A stretch of 64,000 bases of DNA. Source: Trichoplax adhaerens (taxonomy: Eukaryota; Placozoa; Uniplacotomia; Trichoplacea; Trichoplacidae). This document shows, one piece after another, positions 39,874 to 54,100 of the stretch. Where the stretch lies: the NCBI RefSeq assembly GCF_000150275.1, contig NW_002060944.1, positions 4,289,080 through 4,353,079 of the forward strand. The letters run 5' to 3'. The notes under the pieces are model-generated. The model was not told where the DNA came from, did no database searches, and was given only the letters and a program-made list of their open reading frames with translations. Position 1 is the stretch's first letter, and each line of letters opens with the position of its first letter. A program made the position numbers and the translations under genes.

Positions 39874-42800
39874 ATGGCGGTAGAATTAAGGAAAGAAATC
39901 AGCGTAAGTAATTGGAGATTTGCAGAGTTTCTCGAGTAACTTTTATTTCTGCTTTATTTCGATTGATTATCGATCACAGTCTTGACAGTTGTAGCTCATG
40001 CAGTATGATGACCATCCATTCTACAGCTTAGCAAGGTGACGATCATTGTGTCGTTTACCGCACTGTAAATGCGAGTATTGCAAAGCTAACAACTCCTGGA
40101 TGTAATGTGTGACTACAGAAAAGCGTTGCAATGAGCACTATACTGGAAATTATTCTTTTACTATTCTATCGTTGACGAGATTATTAATGCTGTATCTTAT
40201 TCTAGTATTAGATCGATCGAGCATTGCATCAATGTATTAACTAGAAATGATAATATGGACTGTTTTGGTTATTGAATTGCATTGCCATTTTTGCATGATA
40301 TAGCACTTCCACTATAGGCATATGAAACCCATTCAAATTGTCAATGACAATCTTGATTTCGGTCCATATCGCTTCAATTTGTTAGCAAGTTCAACAATTC
40401 ATGGATTAACTTTTATCGCTTGGAAAAATGGTAATGTATAGTCATGATATCAATTAATATGCTACTGATATATTAAAGATAGTGCTACAGTTATTTTGTA
40501 AACATATCACTGTTGATAAATTCTCTTTATCGATGTCATCAATAATTTTGAAAGCTATTTCATACCATAGCTACAGAAAATCCATAGAGAGAGACGAGGT
40601 TACATCCTTGTCGTGCCTGCTTATAACAGACCAGCAATAATTAGTCTCTCACAAAAATTGCAAAAGTTGATATCGAGTTAAGATTGGTAGCTCGTGCGTA
40701 GCATACTACAAGTTTCATTAGTGACTGTACTCAGTAGATATTTGTTGAGCAGTAAAGAAGTGTAGGTGATTATGAACAGAGCATGGTCGTAACCAGCAAT
40801 ATCCTTGAGCTACTGTATTGAAAGCAACATTTCTTATTCAAGTATAGTGCTTGTAGTAAAGTCTTAATCGCTTCTATGCTGTACAATGATGCAAGAGTAG
40901 AGTACTGACGCGCTATCTATAATAATAATAATAATAAATAAAATAGGCTCAAAAATTTTCCAATAGTTCCACTTTTAGGACTGCGTATAAATTGGCATTG
41001 ATTAAATTTTCAGTAAAATCTGATAGATGTAAACAGCAATTTAATTTGTATTTCTTAGAGCTAAGAGCCTACGAAACGAAAATTTTTTCCGACTTGGATG
41101 CAGTAGATTTTAAAGACAGAGACGAACCCTACAAAGGTTATTATTATCCGTTGGATTATTTTGCACGATATTATGCATTTTGACACTAAAATACAAACTT
41201 CAACTATTTGTTAAGTACTTAACGTCATAGTTTACAGGATAGTAACACAGAGGGTGTTCTTTCCCTTTTCTTTCTATTGGAAAGGATTAATGAAATTCTT
41301 TTGCAATTATTAAAATTTGTATGTACACATGCAACAAAGTCGCACTTGACATTAAAATAACTAATTGGAGTTACTGATTCAAAATTGCATAGGAGATAGA
41401 TGCCGACCAATTAGCTCTATGCAAAGGCCAAAAGACTCCATAACCTTTCTAGCTATATCAGCTGATGGTGAGATTTTAGCAGTGTGCATGTTAAGGGACA
41501 AAATTAGGCCATGCATCGGATTCGCCAAAGTTGGTCGTTTTCGTCAGGTATGTACTACTAAAATTAGATACTATATATTGTTATTTAAAACTTGGTAACT
41601 TTCCGGTCTCTACCACAAAGATGTCATATAAGCAAATGTTATATTGTACTGTGTATTCTCTCGTGTAATAATGTTTGTATTTCATACTACATGTGCTTGC
41701 AGAGCAACATAACTCAGAACTTCTTTGCAGGCATGTCATTGTGTAATGAGGATGGTATGTTCAACGTTACAATGTTTATACGTGGCCTTATCATTTCATT
41801 TATAACAAATAAATTGATGTATCGATGTATTTAGGTCTATATCTAGTCGACTGCAAATGGAATCCTGGTACTACGAACAATTTCGCTACGTGTTTGAGCG
41901 ATGGGAGCGTTTCGGTTTATGCCTTTGATAGCAACTGGAAGAATATACAGCAGACATGGTGTAGAAGACCTAATCCTGTGGCTACTGCTAGTATGATTGC
42001 ATTTAATATATGTCTATAATCAATTTTTTGTAATAGAGTATCATACATATAGATAGTTAGTGTTTTATAATGTACAAAAAATACACAACACTAAGCCGGA
42101 TTATATTGGGTGATTTTAGTATGCTGGAGTCCTAAAGGAACGCAACTTCTTATTGGTGACGCTCATGGGAATCTTACACAATACAAAGTCTGTTTTAAGC
42201 TAACATATCGTACTTAATGAATATAGCATCTCGACTGGAGGGTAATCAAATTGACTAAATTTGCTTATTTTCAATAACATCTTTTAGTTAACTGATGAGC
42301 CTGCTCAGCGGCAGATTTCATGCGGATTAAAAACTCCACATAAAGGTTCTAGTTGGATCTACATTTAGTACCTTTACATGTTGGTATCTATTTTCTGATT
42401 GTGTGATAATGTTTCTTCAGTGACGGACGTTCTATGGTTCTCTGGTCACGTTTTTATGATTATTTATATGCCTGTACTATCGGGGAATGAAGACGATAGC
42501 GACGAATCCCCCTCACTAGTAGTAATAGACACTCCAGTAAGTCCTCGCTTTAATTTTCTAATTTTAATCTATTTGCAATTAACATTTTAATCATAATCCA
42601 TCGTACGGTACGACGACAGAAAAATGCCGCTCCTAAGATAACAGACTTTGAAGATACCTATTTTGGAATGGTAATGGAAGAAAAAAGAGTAGATCAGTTC
42701 TTTATATCTAATATCAAAGAATGGTAAGATTGCACCTGAAGTAAATAGAGTTTAGCTCACTTGATATTGCAGCATTAAATCCAATTTTCTTATTAATTTT

Positions 42801-45800
42801 AGGGATTTAGCCATTTCTGCTTCCGCTAATGCAATGGAAGTAACGACCATAGGGGAATTTTCCTCGGTTAGAGCCACTTTATATAATATTATTAGTATCT
42901 GTTTACAATAGTTCCAACTTTAAATCTTGGTCTCGCAGGGTTGTACTTGGTGGGATCTGGCTGACGGCAGTCGAGCAGAAGTACCAATTGATTTTTCATC
43001 AAACGCTGATGCCTTTCCTGCTGGATTGTCATTCGATTTTTCTTCGAACGTTAAGCTATCACTTGGTACATCAACAGTTTACATAATTCATTAATGATGA
43101 AATAAAACTGAAATTTTAGCCATCCATTTAGAATACTTGCTTCTTACAACCATATATACGTACTCATGAAACAGGGGAAGATAGACAACACCCGGCATGT
43201 CCTATCATGCTTATGATTACTGATCATGGAGTGTTACATGGGTACTATTTAATAAATGAAAAACAAGGTGCAGCCCCAAATATTATAAAAACCATCAAAC
43301 AATTCAATCCTGATGACATAAAAGATAACGTAATAAGTGAAGATATCGAAGCTCGATTAAATTTGTTAATTACAGGTACTAAATAATAATATCTTAGAAT
43401 TCGCTACATAGTGTTTCGAAATATTAGTCAATTCATATAAGTCTTAATAAATTTTATTACTTGCTGCTGTTTATTACTTTAATTATATTATCTTATAAAT
43501 CCACATACAGATCAGAAAAATACTGCTGCGAGTATTACAGCGACAACACTAGAAGATCGTAATACTGCACAAAAGAATAACGATGCGCGCGTAGTACAGT
43601 CGAATAAACCACTTTCTAGCTCTCCAAACGTAGGAACATTCGGTAAGGATGAATCTCCGTGACAGAAAAAATTTAAATATTTTATAATTGCAGTGAATGT
43701 AGACTTACTACATTTTATTTTTAGATGCTACTAGAATTGTAGAATCAGTTGTACAGTATAATATAACTAAATTGCAATTGTAAATATTAAAGATATGTAG
43801 TCCTACCATTTAACTGTAAAATGATTTTATTTTTAGTAAATCCACAAACCAAAACTGAGACAATGGCAACGTTCTCTTTCCGTGGTACTTCCACCCAACC
43901 TGCTGCAGCGCTAAGTAAGCCGTTTCAGTTTAATGCAAGAAGCAGTGGGGACACCTCTTCTACTCTGACGACAGTAGCAGATAAACCAAAGATCAATTTT
44001 GGAGCTATCTCTCCATCGTTTAATATTTCTTCATCGCAAATAAAGCCATCCTTCACGAAATCAGATGAATCCAGTGTAAAGCCTTCAGGTAACAAATGTC
44101 TAGTGTGCCATATACAGTATCTATATTGCTCTTAATCGTACATTAATATCAATCTAAAAGTTAGTATTTAAACTTTTCGATTTACAAAATAATTATATTT
44201 TTATTGAGTCATAAGATTACAGCAGTAGCAATATTAATTTTTTTAACCTCCTTTATTATCTAGGTAATATTCCTGTAAAGAATGAGAAACCCACAAGTGA
44301 AAGCTTTATGACAAGTAGCCATTATGTCCCTCAATTTGGAGCCCAAGATAATACGAAAAGTCCGTTAGGACCACCATCTACTAGTGCTTCATTCAGCTTC
44401 GCGCAGGCCCCATTCAAAGCTCAAGTTGGTTCATTTACTAAAGCGCAGCCAGATATTGTTTCCGTACGAACTGCTATTAGTGGTGTCCCAGAACAGAGTT
44501 CCAGTAAGAGTCTGAAAGAAACCGCTAATGTAAACTGGTCAAAATTACAAGTAAGAAAATACTTACTATAGTTCACGTCAACTTTTAAGGGCATCCTATT
44601 GCTGTTGTTTTCGCTTAATAAATTACCTTAATCTTGATCAGCCACCAAGTCAAGGACGACCCAATGATGAAGCCAAATCAACTCCTTCGAAAGGTTCTTT
44701 GCATATATATGTTTAGTTAAATGTATTTTAGTACAAGTAAATTAGTAATAGCAGCGCTTATGATTATATCATTTTCCAGAAAAATAAACATGCCAAAGAT
44801 AATAATAGCTCTTAATGTTTATACAATTAAATCTTAGATGGAATAAAATTAAATATTAACAGTCCACTGGTTGACAAAGCACCTATTGATGAGCAACAAC
44901 AGGTATTATATCTCTACTATAAATTCAACCTTGCAATCATATTTAAATCATACTAAATTGTGGAGTCTTTTGTCAGAAATTAATATCTGCAGTCAGTACA
45001 GCAAAGCAAAAGGAGAAAGCTAACCAAGAAAAATTCGCGCGAAATTCCTTGAAAGAGGTAAGTTGGTAGATTAACGTATCGTTAGTTTTTTATCTATTGA
45101 CCCATATGATACAGTCATATCTGCTAAAATATTTTCTAATCTTGTTAATATAATATGTTGCAGATTTCTGACTTTATACAGGAAATTGCTAGATTGAGGT
45201 TGAGGATTACCAATTTACTATCTATTGATGATAAGAAGCCAAACGATTTTTCAAGGGAATTTTACAAGCTTCGAGACGATTGTAGCAACTGTCATGACAC
45301 ATGCAAAGAATTAGTGGATTCAATGAAAGTACGTTGACTGATTTGCTAGCAATAAAACAAAATTTTTGCAATAGTTTAACAGTAAAGTTTTGTACATCAT
45401 AGGACTTTTATTCATTGGTTAAACAATTGGGTATTGAACTTGCTTACGCTAAGAATAATTTATTAAATTCCAGGTAGGTTATATTTATCAGTAATTCATT
45501 ATTCCTTGCAATTCATTTCTTTCATAATTTTTATTTCCATCCATACAGCAATGATCTGGACAATTGGAGAAATGAAGAGTATGTAAGATTGCTCAAGGTT
45601 CGTTATGTAAGATTCGATTTCATGGCTTATAAAAATCTAAAATGTAAATGATCCCATTAAAATAGAGTCGTAAGTTAGATCCATCTTCAGAAGCATTACA
45701 CCAGAAACTGCTGGAGCTATATCAGTCTGTTGATTCCAAAACGCGGTAAAGATAAAGCATGATATTACCTTACTGCCATTAGAATGCATTCCTTATCACA

Positions 45801-48800
45801 AGAAGATATGGTACTTATTTACATTTCGTACTGTAGGGATATAAATGAAAGATTCGAAGAGTTGTGGATAATGTCGTCTCCATCAAGGCGCAGGAAGTAA
45901 TACACAATACCTCAGGAAGAATATTTCAATTTATTACGTTTACTATTCCATTTGTACCTTTCTAGATCCCCGTTTGTGTACGTTTTGGATGCCATAAAGA
46001 AAGCAATAAACGACAATTACGATCTTCTTATTAAATACGATGAAGAAATCGAACATATTCTATCTACTTTTAAAAAATGTCACCGTGATTTCAAAGATCG
46101 CAACGAAATCTCTAATAATGAACACTTTACAAAGTCAGTATGAATAGAAAATACATATGTATGATAGTTGCGATGAAGCCTTCACTTTTTAGTGTCGATT
46201 AAATATGCTAATCCTAGTAAAATTTCTCTAAATCCTTTAGCCAAGTAGATATTGAAGCTTTAAAGGATAGGCTTGCTAGGCAAAAATTAGATGACGGTTT
46301 ACCACAACTAACAGGTATCTCTAAACATTTTTTTCGTAAGCTGACGAAGAATGTATTAAGCTTTGACAAAAGGTAATAGCATATTCTGTATCTATGGTAA
46401 CGGTATGTGTAATGCTTTTTATCTGTCTGTCTTAAGGTGGATTATCTACCGATAAACAGAATAAATTGAAAGAAGATATTGGCGGGCAGTTACTATTTCA
46501 TACAAACGTGAAAGGTTGCTCATTGTCATTCATACTAGTTGTCATTAAATCATTCTACATACTCTCATTATGTCTTTTTCATTGTAAATGTAGCTACATT
46601 TACCACCAGTCGTATTCCCTTGAACTACCTAGAGTCGGTTGAATTAGAAGATAAGCGGTATCAGCGCTATGAAAGTACCAAAAGTGCTAATATCAAAACG
46701 TCGAGTGTTGGTATTCAAACTGAAGTATGTTATGATAGTAACAAACAAGACTCTGCAATTGACAGTACGTATATCCTGAAAGGGAATGACTCAATCTCAT
46801 TTTCCTCCGAACCGGAGCCCGCCTTATCTTTTAAGAAAAATATCGAGTCAAGAAAAGGTTCGTTCAATGTGTATCTCCAAATTTCTAAGCTTATTTCATC
46901 TTACTCCAAATTTTTTTATTAAAGAAATTGAAGATGGCATAAGTCTAAAAACTGAAATTAAAAGCTTAGAAAATAGTGGAAGTCAGATCCTTGCCAGTGC
47001 GGCAGCGGCCCGACTAGGAAAAAATTTTATATCTCAGGAAAGTACAGAGAAAACCTCAGCAGCCAGAACTATGTCGTCAAATATTCCTTCAATGTCCTTC
47101 GGAGAGAATGCACCTGGACTTGTAGCTAAAAGTAACTCTGATTTAACTTCTTCATCCGACGTGGTCGGTCAACATAAGCAACCTTCTTTATCAAGCTTTA
47201 ACTTTGGTGTCACTTCCAAGGTAACTTCTCCTTCGACCACAACATCGATTCCCAAATTTAATATCCAGACGACTTCCGCTGAACCAGCTTCGACCTCAGT
47301 AATGCACTCTACATTTAGTTTCTCTAAAAATCCTACAACACAATTTACTGATAACTCAATATCACCGCCCAAACCTCAATTCAATTTCGCATCCAAAGAA
47401 ACTGCTGGAACAGTTTATGGACAATCAAAATTTCTTCCCAGTACAAATCCTACGTCAAAATCTTCTAATAATACTGCAACTCCTAAATTCACTTTTGGTT
47501 TTGGTTCTGCCAACACAACACAAGTATCTCAGTCAAGTAGTAAAGCAACTGTAAACTTTGATTCTAATATGATTAAGGAAACAAATAAAACAGAACTACA
47601 AGTATCTGAAAATGAAAATAAAACAGTGAATAACCCGGTAACCTCTAGCTCTGCTTTTAAATTTTCGTTGGGTTCTGGTGCAGACTTTCCAACATCGACG
47701 GTGCCATCAACTTGTGCTTCTACTACAACTGGAACATTAAACTTTCAATTTAAAACAGCTAAACCCCATCAGAGTACCAACAAAGATGATAACACTGTCA
47801 CGCAAAGTTCAACTACAAATTTTACTGCGATATCCTTATCTTCTAATCCTGATGAATTAAAGTCAGATGATGTCACTGAGAAAAATAAAAATGCCCCTGA
47901 AGCCATACAATCCCCTCTAAGTACTAAAGCAGAAACAAATGTCACTTCCGGGAAGGAGATTAGTATTAGTAGTATTTCTTCGGTAAATTCTAATGTTGCT
48001 GCAAATAGTCCTCCAATGCTACAAACTACTTCAAAGAGTTTATCATTAGCGACCACAGCGACGCTTGCAACAGCTTCTGTTACGCCATCCGTATCGCTAA
48101 ATTCTGCTAAAGGCACTGGTACTACAGCTACTCATGAAAATGTACTACCAATAAATCCAACATTGGCGAGCGTTACTGTATCTACTAAAGGTAAGCTGAA
48201 GCTAATTCTTGTAATGAATACTTTAATTTAAAAGTGGATGAGAAAGCTTAATGTTTATGTAGTCGTCACATCAAAATTGGAAACATACACATAAATCGTG
48301 GCTGTACTCTAAGCCGCGATACTAGACAATATAGTAGTAGGCACTGTTTGCAAGTTGTATACTTTAACTATAGAAAATTTTCCTCTAAAGATCATTAGTA
48401 ATCATGACAATATCTCTTGTTTAGATGCTACTTCGAGTCAATTCAGCAATCCTACCTCAACGACAGGAATTAGTTTTGCTCCGATTTCTACGAAACCTTC
48501 AAGTTCTGATTCCACTTCATCTTCCTTTAAATCGCCGAATACGGTAGTATCTCCACAAGCTCAAGGAACTGTTTCTAATCCCAATACTGTTTCCAAAAGC
48601 GAAGTAACCTTTTCGCAAGGAGGATTATTTGGCTCTCATCCCGGCACTACTGAAAGCACTTCTACACCAGCGGTGGCAACTGTGCCATCTACAGGGCCAA
48701 AAACGGGCACTGGCGATATGGATTTTGATATGGAAGTTGATGGTAGTGAAGGCGTTAACGCTGGTATGATAGTAAGATTTTGTTCTTGATAATTCGCAAG

Positions 48801-50052
48801 CTTAACTAATTTTTATTTGTAGATTTTAAAAATACCTTTGCCGGTCTCGGTTCAAAACCTTCGCAGCAGTCTACATCTACTTTTTCTAATCCTTTTGGGG
48901 GCGTCAAGGCGCAAACAACCGCAGAAACAGCTTCTGGACCCTTCAATAGCCCGACAAGTGGATTCTCTTTTGGTATTCTCTTCGTTTATTCATAAGTATT
49001 GTAAAGAAGTTTTTTAACTAATTGAATTTCTAATATGCTTAGCTACCAATGTTAGTAATCAATTTCAGCAACCAACGAGTAATCAAAACACTCCTGCGAA
49101 TACGGGTTTCGCTAATAAATTAAGATCGGAAGCATTAGGTTAGTAGCTGATACTACTAGATCCTCCTACTTTTGCTGACCAATAATAAAATGAATTACAA
49201 TGTGGGAACACATTATTCTTGAATAATGTCATTATTAACAAGCCAAAAATATTTCAGTTACCTTCTATTAGCCATATATTTGATATTAGTTATCTGGTAA
49301 TATATTTTTATATGATCAATATTTATTGTCAGGCTCCAATACATTCGGCAGTACGGCAACTTTTAGTGGACCATCGCAGAGTTTTAATCCAAATTCTTTT
49401 TCTGTCCAGAAAGATTATGTGTTTGGGTAAAGATTATCCATATATTGAGAATAATTATTGTGAAAGTTTGATTACAACAATTAATTATTAAAATTGATAT
49501 ATTAAAATTGATATACTAACATTAACGTTTATAGGGCGTCAAGTTCTTTACCTTCCTTTTCTAATGCCAACCAGCCCCCTGGTACTAACTCGGCATTTAC
49601 CAGCAACCAAGGAGGATTCGGTGGCAACAATCAATTTGGTAGTTTTGCTGCACAACCTACAGCATTTGGTGCCAATAATAACAATCCATCGTTTTCTTCC
49701 TTTTCAAATCAAAATCAAATGCCGGCAAAAAATCCAAACTTTCAATCGTAAGTTTTCCGGCATCAAGATTGCAATTAGGAGTGGGTTGTATAAATTAATA
49801 AAATCAATTAATATAACTAATGACTACTAATACTACTGTCAGTGAGTACTTTACGAATACTTGCCAATGATTTGTAATGAGATTTACATAGTACTGAAAT
49901 AATTCGAGATATCAGATAAATAGGCCTTGTATTCGTACACCGCAGTAACTATAACAACCCAGATTAAAATTGTTTGTACTGGCAGACTGTTAAATTTATT
50001 ACTTATCAGCATTATTATCCATAGGAGCTCTTTTACACAACGCAGAGCGTGA
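39874..50052 (+). CDS. NUP214: Nucleoporin Nup214 (beta-propeller, coiled coil, FG repeats)
   Basis: Nup214 sits on the cytoplasmic side of the nuclear pore, docks the helicase DDX19 for mRNA export and binds CRM1 through its FG repeats. Exon 1 is 39874-39903 (MAVELRKEIS). Exon 2 is 40304-40430 and keeps frame from the acceptor at 40303, giving HFHYRHMKPIQIVNDNLDFG, which aligns with the vertebrate start of the propeller. Exon 3 is 41059-41136. Propeller blades include DSITFLAISADGEILAVCML, DCKWNPGTTNNFATCLSDGS, VCWSPKGTQLLIGDAHGNLT and GCTWWDLADGSRAEVPIDF. FG/SFSF-type repeats begin near 43860. A coiled coil occupies exons from about 44970 to 46320. The longest exon (46925-48190, 1.27 kb) is Ser/Thr/Asn-rich with FNFG, FTFGFG and FKFSLG. 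The end is FQSSSFTQRRA with the stop at 50050-50052. Not every small exon border was fixed. Confidence 0.93.
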
Positions 50053-51172
50053 AGTCTGGATTTCCTGGTTCCTTATTTTGTAATCAGTTATGTTATTATT
50101 GTCTACAAGTACAATTTGGGCATCGAAATCAAATCATTTAAAGGATACTTAAAACCTACTATATTATAAAAAATTTCAGATTACATATCTAAAACTACAA
50201 AATATCCAAATCTAAATTATATTTCGTCAAATGTATTGTATAATGCCATTTGTAGTTCTAATAACTAAGGTTGGAATGATAAAAATGTTAGACGTTGTAT
50301 AGTAGAATGTTATAAAATCATCTTATATTAGCATTGCTTGTTGATAAACTGAAGGATATTATATGCATTAGTGTATAGACAAGCTGATTTTGTTAATAAT
50401 CGAATAATTGGCTGTGTTGTAAAAGGAAGAGTTTTGAAACGAAATAAGCTGATAGGCCTGTGTTCGTAGCACTTATCTTCTTAGTATCGTGTTTGTATAA
50501 TTCATGAAATTAATCACAGCGTAAGTATTTATTTTATTAGCCTTTACTTAAGCGAATTAAAAAAATCTAATTTAAATGGTATTGTTTCATTTATTACTCT
50601 TGAAGTCAACAAAATGAATTTTTGACATCAGTACAAAGTGTATCAGTGTTTAAGAATTTATACAGACTTTGTCTGGGTTTGTGTTCATTTAAAGTCTTAC
50701 ATTGTCAATCCAAAGTAAATTCACCAAGCATCTCATCGCTTGGTATTATTCTTACGGTAACTTTATCATATAAGGGCATAAACTTTCACGATGGATCGTT
50801 CTGTGCCAATACCAATACAAATATAATAGAGCATTTACAAATTTAATTTTTCAATTGAATTAAATGGATCATTGATCATCAATAAATGTTATGTCGCAGT
50901 TGTTGGATTTTCAATTTGCTTATAATTTAATAATAAAATTGTTGACTAAAATTACTGAATATTCCTATTCTGATAAATGATACATGTACGCGTAAGGGAT
51001 AGTTATTGACGAGTAGGAATCTACATCGTTTAAATATACTAACTATCCTATCGCAACAAAATTTTGAAAGATTTGATCATTCAAAGATTAAACTGTCAAT
51101 TACAGCCTGCGATCTGTATTATTAGCCTAAAATACTTATAGCAACCACAAAATTAGAAACAATAACGTACAC
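50053..51172. other. Convergent intergenic region between NUP214 and SUCO
   Basis: This 1.1 kb of AT-rich sequence holds both 3' UTRs. A plus-strand frame near 50622-50846 has no recognisable product and probably lies in 3' UTR. No dense GTAC array and no repeat were seen. Confidence 0.5.
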
Positions 51173-54100
51173 TTAGTGTCTAGTATTGTTTCTCTTCTGT
51201 TTGCTTGAGAAAACGAAACATAATACAATCAACACACACATGATTTCGATCAATAAGCAAACGGAGGTTTCACCAAATCCTTTATGATGGCTTTTTTCAG
51301 AAATTGACCTTATTTCATTTGTAATATCTTCTAAATTAATTTCTAAATGATTTAATCTATTCATTAATGATTGAACTGACTTAGTATTTTGCTCAATCAG
51401 AGAAGTTAGAAGATTCATTCTTTTATCAGATGCTTTCTGGACGTCATCCAATCTTTTGACAAATTTTTTACTAAAATCTTCCAAATACAAAGTTGTCAAT
51501 TTGTAGTTTTTTTCCAGAGTCTTAATTCTGTTATTAAGACGTGTTAATACTGATTCTCGATTAGCGCCAGTCTTATGAACTGTTGCTGATTCTGAAGGAC
51601 TAAAATCGATATCTAAATCATAATCAAAGTCAACATTTAATAATTTTTCAAGCGTGGACTGGATAGAACCACCAACCGAAGTTAAATTTGATGATGGCGT
51701 AGTTTCATTTTTAGAGTTAGATGTCGATTCACTTGCATCACGTCTCTTATTAGAATCGACATTAGCAACTTTAGATTTATATTCTGAGCTATCTACAGTA
51801 ACACTTGGTTGCAGTATCGAAGATACTGTTGAGAACTCGTGATCTATATTTTCGAAGCCATCGCTCGTAGATATCATTTTATTAACAACAGATGCCTTAC
51901 TTCCTGGAGACAGCAAGTAATCGGAGCCACTTTGTTCTTGTACCGTTGTTCTACTTGATTGAATATTAATAACTGGCTGTGATTCTTGCATGGGTAGATT
52001 TGTTTGCATGATAAGTTCAATCGATTTATCAAATTCTAGCGTAGAAACAGTATCAGACTTGAGCTCGAGTTCAGAAGGTTGATTAATTGAATTCATAGAA
52101 TACGTCAATTGCGCAAGAGGAGAAAGATCGATTGAAGAGACTTCATTTATAGGCTTGTTTGGAATTAAATTAGATAACTTATCGAATTTTTTGATCGTAG
52201 ATGTATTATACAATGGATCATTTATGATTACACAACAACTTAGACAGTGATGCAAGTAAAATATTGAAGCAATTTCTTCAACATAACTGCCGAAAATAGC
52301 GCGAAAAGGCAAGTCCAAAAATTGACAATATTCTGTGAATGGCATAAAATTGAATGTTCGGATAGAAACATCTTCAATACTTTTATCATTACTGACGTAT
52401 CTGTTTGCCGTAATTTTTTTTCCGGAATCCCCTAATTTGTTCTTTTCGTTCTCATTAGATATTTTCTGACTAGATTTCGAAGTTGCATTTACAATTGCTT
52501 CGATAAATTTACGATTATACTTTACCATAAGATACCAATACAAACTCAGTGTTTCATTTTTTCTATATCAAGAAAAATGATGATCAATAACAGCTATATG
52601 ATAATACTGGGATTATTAAATGCATACAGCACATGTATACATATAAATATATATATATATATATACGTACATGTAGCAAATGTCGTAGTTAGGGAAATAT
52701 CCTAAATAGATATGAAAACGGAACTGAGTTAAGAGAGTCGATTACGAAATGGTAGTTAACAGCATTATGTATCCTTATACATGTTGAAATTTGAATTATT
52801 ATCACACGATGATTACATTAATATGTAATACAACCATACCTGTAAGGTTATGATTATCATTTCCGATAGCATGATCACTCGTAGTTTCATTTCTACTACG
52901 TTTAGTAAACGCTTCACCGACTTTTTTAACTATCGTTATGACAGCATCTACCGAGTAATATAGTAAAAATGGCATCAAATACACCAACAATACCGTAAAC
53001 TCTGCTAGTCTTCTGTATTACAACATCTATTAATACCAACTTACCTAAGCCTAATCCCATAATTGTAGATTTATTCCCTTTGTTAGACTCTTGTACTACT
53101 ATTTATAGAAAAATTTAGGTTATTGAGATTACGTGTATGCACATCTTTCGAAGTTATATGATTATATCAATGCTATCACATGCCCAAGGTTAGTGTTTTA
53201 ATACCGTCAGATTTCTCATTTGTGGAATTATCTATCTGTTGAGATGAATTCACTTTAATAGATGTATCTTGCCCGTCCAAATCATTATCAGCGGTTTCAG
53301 AATCATCGAAATCGTCAACCCAGGTAGTTCCCAGTACACGAAAAAAGGTTAATGGGCAATAATGTTCATCTCGAAAAACTGAAAGTATCTCAACCTGAAA
53401 CAACAATTTATGTCGGTAACTAAAAGACATCATTCTAATACTGTATACTGCCGAATAGCTACTAACTTTAACAAATCTTGCAAAGTCGTCTATATCCATC
53501 GCAAAACTCTGAATCTTTCTTTCGTCTCTGTATAAAAATATATTATATGTAAATGGTAAATAATGTATATTTTGTAGCGCATTAATATCATTGTTCTTAC
53601 TTGGCCTTAAAAGTATCTATTACTTTCCATTCACGGGTAGGATTTCTATCGTCAAGGAATACATTATGTTATAAATATCTTAATAGCTACTTCACAACCG
53701 ACTATTCTACGTAATTTTTAGGAACTATACCCATATTACTGGTTACCTTTGACTTATAGACACACGAAAGCTCTCTGGTCTAGATGAAAACAATTCTAAA
53801 TTGGCTATTTCGATTGATTCTATCTTGAGGTGGTCGCATAGTTCAATTACGAACCTGTCGAATATAATGGACAATCCAAAAAATGGAAATATTAAATTAG
53901 AAAATTTTATATTGCACAATAGTGTAAAGGCGACTAATACATTATCAAAATTTCTAAAGAGGTAGTTACTTTACATTCATTAATCGAACTTTACGTACGC
54001 GTAAACCTTTTAATACAGTTTTACATACCAAATATTCGCTGAACATGGGTTATTCATGTAAACATCTTTATCACCTATTAATATTCCTTCGGCATTCTAG

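Noticed and set aside
47769-48116. Minus-strand 115-codon frame opposite the NUP214 FG exon
   Set aside because: It is a shadow of the Ser/Thr-rich FG-repeat coding strand.
50622-50846. Plus-strand 74-codon frame after NUP214
   Set aside because: It lies in the likely 3' UTR and has no recognisable product or good start context.
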